Source: Anaeramoeba ignava (Eukaryota > Metamonada > Anaeramoebidae). From it: a stretch of DNA of 64,000 nucleotides. The position numbers and the translations under genes are program-made. The stretch lies in NCBI GenBank assembly GCA_028826165.1, contig JAPDFW010000094.1:124001-188000 (forward strand), given 5' to 3'. The notes beneath the pieces are model-generated. The model saw nothing but the letters and a program-made list of their open reading frames with translations, was not told the origin of the DNA and ran no database searches. Below are positions 1-9,100 of this stretch, piece by piece (within the stretch, counting starts at the first letter, position 1; each line of letters starts with the position of its first letter).

Positions 1-2582
1 TTCAATTTCGTGATCTTCAGGTGGAAATGGTCTATTAACAAGACTGTGATGATCATGAAATACTTCGTCAATATAAAGATGAACTTTTTCATGAATTTTT
101 TCAATTCTATTTTTTGATTTAAAAAGATATATTTTTATTTTATAAATATTTTTTGATTTATAAAGAGATATTTTTATGATATAAATATTTTTTGATTTAA
201 AGAGATATATTTTTATTTTATATATATTTTTTGATATAAAAGGATATATTTATTTTATAAATATTTTTTGATTTAAAGAGATATATTTTTGTTATAAATA
301 TTTTTTGGTTTAAAAAGATATATTTTTATTATAAATATTTTTTGATTTAAAAGGATAAATTTTTTTAATTTCCTTACTCAACTGCTCCTCCAATAAAATG
401 TTGTGCTTCTCGACTTAATAAAACTATTTGTAAAATTTTCATTCCATGTCTTTTTATTTTTTTTTAAATAAATTTATTATTAATTTTAAATTTATTAATT
501 TTAAATAAATTTATTATTATTTCTTTACTGATCATCTTCTGAAGTTTGAGGAGGTTGAATTATTAATGAATCAACAATTTGATGAATTTGAGCATGAAAA
601 AAATATTGACTATAATGAGCATCTGAATGATCTAAAGCTAAAAAAAAAGGAAAAGAGAATAAAAGAGTATATTTCATGTAAATGAATATTTTTTTATGAA
701 AAAAATAATATAAATATTAATATAAACCTAATTTTCCTGGTAAAGTTGGTTCATAAATGAAAAAATGAGGAGTTAATGTAATAACTCCAGGAATTTTCTT
801 TCCAGGAACCCATAAGAAAACAGATTCTTTAACAATATTTTCATATTGTTCTACTTCATCATCTTCGAAATTTTGAGATGAAGTTTCTTCTTTGTCTGTT
901 TGATTGAATGAATCTTCATGTTTCAATGTTATTATTGGTTCAACATTTGGAATATTATCTTCTAATATTTCTAAATTTTCATCATCTTGAAAAATATTCA
1001 TTTTATGCTTATATAAATTTTGCTTTTCTGATTGATTATTTGGTTCTTGGGAAATATTTTCGTTTATTTTTTTATTCTTTTTAATTTCCTTTTTTAATTT
1101 GAATTGAATTAAATTGAATTAAATTAAATTGAATTGAATTGAATATTGAATTAAATTAAATTGAATATTAAATTGAATTGAATTGAATATTAAATTGAAT
1201 ATTAAATTGAATATTAAATTGAATATTGAATTGAATATTAAATTGAATTAAATTGAATTAAATTGAATTGAATTGAATTGAATATTAAATTGAATTGAAT
1301 ATTAAATTGAATATTAAATTGAATTGAATATTAAATTAAATTGAATATTAAATTGAATATTAAATTAAATATTGAATTGAATATTAAATTAAATATTGAA
1401 TTGAATATTAAATTGAATTGAATTGAATATTAAATTGAATTGAATTGAATTAAATATTGAATTGAATTAAATTAAATTGAATTGAATTGTCGAATTGAAT
1501 TAAATATTGAATTGAATTAAATTAAATTGAATTGAATTGAATTGAATTGAATTGAATTAAATTGAATATTGAATTGAATTGAATTAAATATTAAATTAAA
1601 TTGAATTAAATATTAAATTAAATCGAATTAAATATTAAATTGAATTGAAATTAAATATTGAATTGAATATTGAATATTGAATTGAATATTGAATTAAATA
1701 TTAAATTGATTAAATATTGAATTGAATTGAATATTGAATTAAATTAAATATTGAATATTAAATTGAATATTGAATATTGAATATTGAATATTGAATATTG
1801 AATTGAATTGAATATTGAATTGAATATTGAATATTGAATTGAATTGAATTGAATTGAATATTGAATTGAATATTGAATTGAATTAAATTAAATATTGAAT
1901 TGAATTTTTTACATTTAAATTTGGACTTAAATTTGATTTTAAATTTGGACTTAAATTTGATTTTAAATTTGGACTTAAATTTGATTTTAAATTTGGACTT
2001 AAATTTGATTTTAAATTTGGACTTGAATTCGAATTTGGATTTAAACTTAAATTTGAATCTAAATTTAAATTTGGACTTGAATTTGTATTTGGATTTAAAC
2101 TTAAATTTGCATTTGAATTTAAATTTAAATTTGAATTTGATTTTAAATTTGGACTTGAATTTATATTTGGATTTGAACTTAAATTTGAATCATTTCCACA
2201 ATTTATAATATGTTTATTCTTTTGTGATTCTTGAGATTCAAGATATTTTCTATAATATTCTTGAGGAATATATAAAATTTGTTTTGGAAAAATCTAAAAA
2301 AAAGAAAAAAAAAAGCAAAAAAAAATATAATTTATAAATAATTAATTAAATTAAATTAAATTAAATTAATTAATATAATTGACATTTTTTTTTTTCAAGT
2401 CAAAAAATTAAAAATTAAAAAATTACTCGATCAGAAAATAAACCATTAAAAGTTTTTAATTGAGAAACTTGCATCCCAAATTTTATTGCAACTCCTGTTA
2501 AAGTTTCACGTGGTATTGTTTTATAAGGAATTGCAGTTTCTGGAATAAAATCTTTCTTTTGCGTTTTGAACAAATCTCCCAT
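1..2582 (-). CDS. LysM/GRAM-like protein of OXR1/NCOA7 (TLDc) type, 5' part, runs off left edge
   Basis: Likely an oxidation-resistance (OXR1/NCOA7) family protein; its C-terminus lies beyond the left edge. Exons rebuilt on the minus strand: 2582-2427, 2293-1913, 1088-728, 637-529, 449-378, 106-<1; phases agree at every junction and give 395 codons. Residues about 18-62 form a LysM domain (ETLTGVAIKFGMQVSQLKTF, then IFPKQILYIP). An N/L/S-rich low-complexity linker follows. Exons 3-4 carry a GRAM-like stretch (PGVITLTPHFFIYEP, then FFHAQIHQIVDSL). In OXR1/NCOA7 proteins LysM and a GRAM-like module precede the C-terminal TLDc domain; that TLDc is not visible here, so the family call is inference from domain order. 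Intron 2 (1089-1912) is an AATTGAATATTAA array. The gene diverges from the VPS9 gene across a 321-bp spacer. The exon 3 acceptor is the least certain junction. Confidence 0.68.
107..377 (-). repeat. Intron with about 38-nt tandem repeats
   Basis: Intron of the LysM-type gene containing about six imperfect copies of a unit with the core TATTTTTTGATTTAAA followed by GATATATTT. It lies between a GT donor at 377-376 and an AG acceptor at 108-107. Confidence 0.75.
1089..1912 (-). repeat. AT-only tandem repeat filling intron 2 of the LysM gene
   Basis: About 820 bp built from AATTG and AATATT words in irregular order, bounded by a GT donor (1912-1911) and an AG acceptor (1090-1089) on the minus strand. 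Nothing coding is seen. Confidence 0.85.
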
Positions 2583-2903
2583 TTTATAAATGATTTATTT
2601 ATTTTTTTTATTATTTCAAAAAAAAAACGAAAAAAAAAATTGAAAATTAAAAACAAAAAAATTTTTTATTTTTAATTTTTTTTTTTATTTATATTTCATC
2701 AAATTTTCTAAAAAATTGGTTTAATTTTTTTTAGGGGGGTTTTTTGGTTTCTTTTAATATTTAATTAATAGAATTTAAATCTAAATAAAAATTGTTTAAA
2801 AATAAATTTTTTCATTTTTAATTTTTGAAATTTTTTTTTCCCAATTTTTTTTTTTTCTCAATTTTTTTTTTTTCATTTTTTTCATTTCTTTTTTTTAATT
2901 AAA
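2583..2903. promoter_or_regulatory. Divergent promoter region, T-rich with CATTTTT words
   Basis: The 321-bp spacer between two divergently read genes. The right half holds long T runs broken by CATTTTTTT near 2862-2890, immediately 5' of the VPS9 start. The same T-run plus CATTTTT texture precedes many other start codons in the window. No TATA box can be told apart from the AT-rich background. Confidence 0.4.
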
Positions 2904-4608
2904 ATGTTTTACAATCACTTAACAAATGCAAGAAGATTAGAATCTATTGATAAAAAACAGGTTTATTTTATATTTATTTTATTTTCTCAATCCAAAAAAA
3001 TTAAATTAAAAAAATTAAATTAAAAAAATTAAATTAAAAAATTAAATTAAAAAATTGAAAATTTGAATTGAAAATTTTAATTCATTTCCTTTTTAGGAAG
3101 CACTTCAAGCATATATTCAAACATTTAATATTATCATTGAAAATCTTTCAAAACCAGAAATCTATTTCCAAGCTGAAGAACTTTCAGAAACATCAAAGAA
3201 ATCAATTGAAACTAATTTTGAAATTTGTCGAACTTGCATTCAAAAAATTCAAACATTATTTTCTCAATTACCAAAAACTTCAACTGAAGAAAGAGAATTA
3301 TTACAACTCAAAAAAGAAGACGAAAATCCAAAAGATAATCTTCTTTCAGTTTTTAGGAAAATCAATAAAAAACCGTTATCTATATTTCGAAACTTAATTT
3401 TCCGAACAAAAGTTTTAAAAATTGAACAAAATGAAAGATTTCTTGAATTTTATCAAAATATTCATTATCGATATGATTTAAAGTTAAAAGAAAGTATCAA
3501 TACAAATGCAGAATTTGAAAAGGAATATCAACTTAAAAAAAAGGAATCTGAAATTATTTTTGAAAATATTTTAAAGGAAATGAAAAACAAAGAAAATAAA
3601 ATTGAAGAAATTATTTCAAAAAGTTTTCAAATGAATTTATCAGAAGCATTAAATCTAGAAAACGGTTTAAATTCTACAGAAAAAGAAGATGTTCAAGCAT
3701 TAATTGAATATTGTGGAGAAAAGAAGATATTCATTGATGAATTTAAAAAGGATGATTTAAATGATTTTTTAACAAAATTTGTAGATCAAGCAATTTTGTA
3801 TTTTTTATAAAAAACAAAAAATTTAATTTTAATTTAATTTAATTTAATTTAATTTAATTTTTATAAAGAAAACATGAAGATGTTAATCGTGCTTATCAAA
3901 AGTTTATTAATTTTTTTGTGAAATTAAAAGAAAGTTATTCTAAATTTGATTATGAAGTGATGATATTTTTGTAAATAAATAAATTAAAATTTTTCAATTA
4001 AAATTTTTAAATTAAAATTTTTCATTTTAATCAAAATAGCAAGATTGGATCAATTTCTTAAAACACATTTTCTTCCAATGAATAAATCAAAAAGTTTACG
4101 AACTCTTTGTTGTTTAAAAACTCAAGAAACTATTTTTCAAGAACTTTATTCAAATGTAATAGAGCTTTACCATCAAAAATACACTAAAGTCAACAATCAA
4201 ATCAATCAGAATATCAATAAAAGAAAAACCGAAGAAATGAAACAATTTGCAATTCCAACAAAATTAATGGATATTTTCAAAAGTGATGAAGAAAGCAAAA
4301 CAACAAATTTTATTGAAGAAATTTCAAGTCATTTTAAACAAATTTCATCAACAAAATCACCAAAAGAAAAATTTGAATTACTTCAAACAATAACAAAAAA
4401 AATTTTAGAAAAAATTGGTTCAATTTCAAAAGAAATTCAAATTAATGATTTACTTCCTTTATATAATTTTTTACTTGCAAAATCAGAAATTGAATTTCCA
4501 TTTTCTCAACTGATTTTTTTGAATAATTTCATTTCAATTTATCAACTTAAATCATTTGATGGATTTAATTTCTTTCTTTTTAGTTCATCAGTTATTTCAT
4601 TTCTTTAA
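2904..4608 (+). CDS. VPS9-domain Rab guanine nucleotide exchange factor
   Basis: Predicted activator of Rab5-like GTPases on endosomes. Exons 2904-2960, 3097-3797, 3869-3970 and 4044-4608 join in phase to 474 residues. The C-terminal quarter carries the VPS9 signature: INDLLPLYNFLLAKSEIEFP at about residue 420, where VPS9 domains have a DDLLP motif, followed by FLNNFIS and GFNFFLFSSSVISFL, which matches the closing aromatic helix of the domain. The N-terminal 300 residues are helical and charged, consistent with the helical bundle that precedes VPS9 catalytic cores, but no other domain is recognisable. Exon 3 (102 nt) is short; introns 2 and 3 are under 75 nt and AT-rich. The protein ends directly after VPS9. 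The start codon follows a T-rich CATTTTT block. Confidence 0.78.
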
Positions 4609-5100
4609 AAGGAGATTCAATTTTCAAATCTTTAATTCAATTTTCAAATCTTTAATTCAATTTTCAAATCTTTAATTCAATTTTCAAATCTTTAGTTCAA
4701 TATTCAATTCAATATTCAATTCAATATTCAATTCAATTTAATTCAATTTAATTCAATTTTTAATTCAATATTTAATATTTAATTCAATTCAATTTTCAGA
4801 TCAATTCAATATTCAATATAATATTTAATATTCAATTCAATATTCAATTCAATTCAATATTCAATATTCAATTTAATTCAATATTCAATTCAATTTTCAA
4901 TATTCAATTTAATAATTAATTTTATTTAATTTAATTTCAATATTCAATTCAATTCAATTTAATATTTAATTTTAATTTAATAATTTTTAATTTATTCCAT
5001 TCAATTCAATATAATATTCAATATTTATTCAATTTAATTCAATATAATATTCAATTTTCAATATTCAATTTAATTCAATTCAATATAATATTCAATTTTT
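4609..5100. repeat. Intergenic TTCAATATTC / TTCAATTTTCAAATC repeat block
   Basis: Starts right after the VPS9 stop codon with four copies of a 20-nt unit containing TTCAATTTTCAAATC, then decays into irregular TTCAATATTCAATT words. No ORF or RNA gene is seen. Confidence 0.8.
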
Positions 5101-5310
5101 TTTATTTTTAATAAAAATTTCCAATTTTAATATTTAATATTTTTGTTTTTAAATTCACAGGTGCTGGGATTCAATATTCATTCAATATTCAATTCAATAT
5201 TCAATTCACCCAATTCAATATTTATTTTTATTCAATTTTCATTTTTCAATATTTTTGTATTTAAAAATTTTTTTTAAATTTTTTAATGAAATTATTTGAA
5301 GGTTCAAATT
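5101..5310 (+). pseudogene. Decayed partial copy of the U4 gene and the first exon of the TFIIIC gene
   Basis: Positions 5157-5175 repeat 19 bases of the U4 gene exactly (CACAGGTGCTGGGATTCAA, also at 5942-5960). The upstream flank (T-rich, TTTTTGTTTTTAAAT) resembles the U4 upstream flank. Downstream, 5250-5305 resembles 6115-6196, which is the U4 3' flank plus the first TFIIIC exon (TTTTTGTATTTAAA, then AATGAAATT, then GAAGGTTCAAA). The middle of the U4 copy, including the Sm site and 3' hairpin, is missing and replaced by TTCAATATTC repeats. I read this as an old tandem duplication of the U4-TFIIIC 5' segment with the snRNA body lost; it cannot encode a functional snRNA. Confidence 0.7.
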
Positions 5311-5830
5311 TATTCAATTATTCAATATTCAATATTCATATTTAATTCATTCAAATTCAATATATTTTAATTCAATTTAATATTCATTTTAATTCAATTT
5401 AATTTCAATTCAATATTCAATTTAATTTATTTCAATATTCATTTCAATATTCAATTTTATTTATTTAATTTAATATTCAATTTAATTCAATATTCAATTC
5501 AATTCAATTCAATTCAATATTCAATTCAAAATTTAATATTCAATTCAATTTTCAATTCAATTTAATATTCAATTTAATTCAATTTAATTTAATTCAATTC
5601 AATTTAATATTCAATTCAATTTAATTCAATATTCAATTTAATTCAATTCAATATTCAATTCAATTCAATTCAATATTCAATTCAATTTAATATTTAATTC
5701 AATTCAATTCAATTTAATATTCAATTCAATATTCAATTTAATATTCAATTTAATATTCAATTTAATATTCAATTCAATTTAATATTCAATTTAATATTCA
5801 ATTTAATATTCAATTCAATTTTTTTATCTT
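5311..5830. repeat. Intergenic TTCAATATTCAATT repeat block
   Basis: About 520 bp of TTCAATT, TTTAATATT and TTCAATATT words between the decayed duplicate and the intact U4 gene. It merges with the block at 4609-5100 on the other side of the relic. No gene is seen. Confidence 0.8.
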
Positions 5831-5865
5831 TTTTTATTTTAATTTTTAATAAAAAAAAAAATTAA

Positions 5866-5880
5866 ATCCATAATCGAAAA
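5866..5880 (+). promoter_or_regulatory. Candidate proximal sequence element (PSE) of the U4 gene
   Basis: ATCCATAATCGAAAA lies 68 to 54 bases before the inferred U4 5' end. It is the only non-repetitive, GC-containing word in the 120 bp upstream. Animal and plant snRNA promoters have a SNAPc-bound element at a similar distance, and the CCATAA...GAAA layout is loosely similar. No other snRNA promoter is available in this window for comparison, so this is a position-based suggestion. Confidence 0.3.
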
Positions 5881-5933
5881 AAATTTTTTATTAAAAATAA
5901 TTAAAATATTTTTTTTTGTTTTTTTAAATATTT

Positions 5934-6078
5934 AGTTCTTGCACAGGTGCTGGGATTCAATGATCGATGGGAGAATTCCTCAGTGCTTTTTCGCAAACTA
6001 AAACCAATACCCCCGCACAGGACCCCTTCGAGGGCGTCCAGTGCGAATTTCTGGAAAGAGATTTAACCCATCTCTTCA
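5934..6078 (+). ncRNA. RNU4: U4 spliceosomal snRNA
   Basis: About 145 nt, the usual U4 length, and strikingly GC-richer than its surroundings. The 5' end AGTTCTTGCACAG parallels the U4 5' end that pairs with U6 (stem II). The 5' stem-loop is a clear kink-turn: GGGATTC pairs with GAATTCC (7 bp, one G-U), enclosing a 3-nt bulge AAT, a tandem GA...GA, a 2-bp UC/GG stem and a short loop. This is the Snu13/15.5K binding architecture of U4. Then come AAACCAATACCCCC (U4 has a CAATACCCCG-type run), a central hairpin (GCAC.GGAC.CCCT-TCG-AGGG.GTCC.GTGC), an Sm-like site AATTTCTGG, and a perfect 3' hairpin AAGAGAT/ATCTCTT. T-rich sequence follows. Exact ends are inferred. Confidence 0.88.
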
Positions 6079-6139
6079 TTTTTATTTTTATTTTTATTTT
6101 TATTTTTTTCATTTTTTCATTTTATTTTTTTGTATTTAA

Positions 6140-9100
6140 ATGACTGATGATTTTATTTTAAATTTTATTAATGAAATTAATTGTGAAGGTTCAAATGGTG
6201 ATTTATATTTAATTCAACTTTATATTTAAATCAGCTTTATATTTAATTTAACTTTATATTCAATTTAATTTTATATTTAAATCAATTTTATATTCAATTT
6301 AACTTTATATTTAATTCAACTTTATATTCAAATTAACTTTATATTTAATTTAATTTTATATTCAATTTAATTTTATATTTAATTTAACTTTATATTCAAT
6401 CCAATTTTATATTCAAATTGAAATTAATATTAAATTCAATTATATTGAAATTAAAATTATATTCAATCCAATTTTATATTCAATCCAATTTTATATTCAT
6501 ATTGAAATTAAAATTAAATTCAATTATATTTTATTCAATTTTATATTCAAATTCAAATTAATATTAAATTCAATTATATTGAAATTAAAATTAAAATAAA
6601 AAAAAAGGTTGTGACTTAGATACATTTTGGAACTTAATAAATTGCAAAAACAAAATATTCAAAAATTTCCTTTTTAAAAAATTATTATCATTAAACTCAA
6701 TATCTTTCTATTATAAAAAAGAAAATCAAGTAAATATATTTTATTCTTTTTATGATTATTTATATTTATATTAATTTTTTTTAAAAAAAATAGCTCGAAA
6801 TTATTAATGAAAAAAAACTCAAAAAATTATCTTCTTTTGATAATAAATCCATAGTTTTAATTAGTAAAAAACAATTCAATCTCAAATTTTTGGGAATAAA
6901 TGAAGTAAATTTCATTTCCTTAATTTTTTTTTAAAAAAAAATATAAAAGAAATTCAATTTAATTTTAGTTTGTAAATTATTTAACTCCTATTCATATAAA
7001 AATTATCGAATCAATCACAAAATCACGTCAACAAGGTTTATTGTCATCTTCTCTTCGAAAAGAATTTAATTTAGATCCAAAACAATTCTTTTATCTTTCT
7101 GATAAATTACTTAAATTTCAAATTATGTACATTTTATTATCTTAATCCTTTTTTTCCAAAAAAAAAAAATTTCATTCCAAAAAATGAAAAAAATAAAAAG
7201 TCAAAGAATTAGTGTTACAGTTGTTAAATTTACTCAAGACTTAAATAATACTTCAAATCAAAAAAATATTTCACGCTCAAAAGATTTTATTTATTTTCAT
7301 TCAAGATTTAAATCAATTTTCAATTTAAATTTTACAAACCAAAAATTATCCAATTTAGGAATTAAGTAAAAAAAAAATCCATTTTATAAAATTTTAAATC
7401 TTAGTTTGTAAATAATTTATATTCTCTTTTTCTTTTCTTGATTGAAAGATGTATTCCTCGTTATGATAAACAAACAATTATTCAAAGAATTTCACAATTT
7501 TTATTGAACAAAATACAAAAAACAGAAAAAATTAAAGAAATCAAAATTAGAGAAATTCGAAATTCAATTGTAATTTATTTCCTTTTATTCAGAATCAAAA
7601 TGTTAAATTGAATTCGAAAATTTTTTTTTTGTTTCATTTTTGGAAATCTTTTTAGTTCTTGAATGGAAGCACTCAATCTCAAAATATTTTTTTCAATGAA
7701 TCAATTCAAAAAATGATCCAAAAAAATATAATTGAAAGAACAAATCATTTCAATGAATTCAAAATTACAATTAAAAATCAAGAGAAATTGAAGAAATTAA
7801 TCAATCAAAGTAAAGAAATGATTTTTTTTTGTAATTTAATTCCAAAAGAAAAAAAAAATTTATTGTTTTTTCTTCTTCTTCTTATTCCTTTACTTATTAA
7901 TTCAGAACCAAAATCTCAAAATCCAAGAAATTCTTTATTGGAAAATCCAATTACTTTTGAAAATCCAATTCTTTTTCAATTTAATGATTATATTCTTCAA
8001 CATGGAATTGAAGGAATAAATCAAAAAGTATTACAAGAAAAAAAAATAAATATGAAATGAAATAAAATGTAAAATTTATTTAATATTGATTTAAAGGAAC
8101 TTGCAAATGCTTTTGGAGCAGATTCTCAATTATTTGAATATGTTGTGAAAATTCTAACTCAAAAAGAAAAGATTCAAAAAATTCCTCATTCAGATTATAA
8201 ATCTTTCACTTACAAACTCGTGAATACTTCAATTTCAAATGGAATTATTGAGAAAAATAATAATGATTATAATTACAATAATTTGAAAAGGAAAGTTTCT
8301 CAAGAAAATCAAAGTGAAAAAATAACGGAAAATTTGGATAATGATTGCGATTTAAAAAGACCAAAAACAGGCTCAACACAAAAAAATAAACATAAAAATT
8401 CAAGACAATTAACAAAAGAAACAATAAATAGATTAAGTTTTATTGAAAATTTAATCAACTCAAAAAGAGGAATTCTTATGAAGAAAATTGCCAAGAAAAT
8501 TGATAAAGAAGAAGGAAATCAAGCTCATATCGATAATAAAACTGTAGAACGTTTGATTGAGAGATTGATCAATTTGGGAAAATGCAAAAAGAGATCAATT
8601 TCAGCGAAAATTGCAAATAAACTACAATATTTGAAAATTGTTGTTCATCCAGAAGTTACAAATGAAGAATTATTAAAACTTACAGCAAATATCAACCAAA
8701 AGAAAAAAAAACCAGTAAAAAATGGATCACCTATCAAGCAAAGTTTATTGTATAAAAATTCCAAAATTCTTCATGCAAATGGATTTTATCCTGGATTTTT
8801 ATATCGCACAAAATTTTTACACAGTTTTATTATTCGAAAATTTATTTCTCAACCAAAAAATGCCAATTTATTGAAAAATGGAGATTTGATTTATTGGGAT
8901 ATTAACGCTAACGTTTTAATTCAAGAAATGGAATTCAATATTTTCAGGAAAGTAATTGGAGTTAATTTCATTATCCATGAAAATTGGCCTAAAGAAATGG
9001 ATATTTCTCAACTTCCCAAAACCAAAACCAAGGATTTACCTGAAAAATGGAGCATGTATTTAACAGGATATTCATTGAATCAATTACGAAAAATTTTAGA

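Noticed and set aside
1900..2208. Plus-strand ORF of Asn-Leu-Asp-Leu repeats
   Set aside because: It is the antisense of the low-complexity exon 2 of the LysM-type gene.
5965..5985. 5S rRNA-like motif (GATGGGAGA) in the GC-rich island
   Set aside because: The rest of the 5S sequence and fold is absent, while the complete U4 layout explains the same bases as part of its kink-turn loop.
5934..6078. tRNA-derived SINE or transposon fragment
   Set aside because: No A/B box, terminal repeats or target duplications; ordered U4 elements give a better explanation of the island and of its partial copy.
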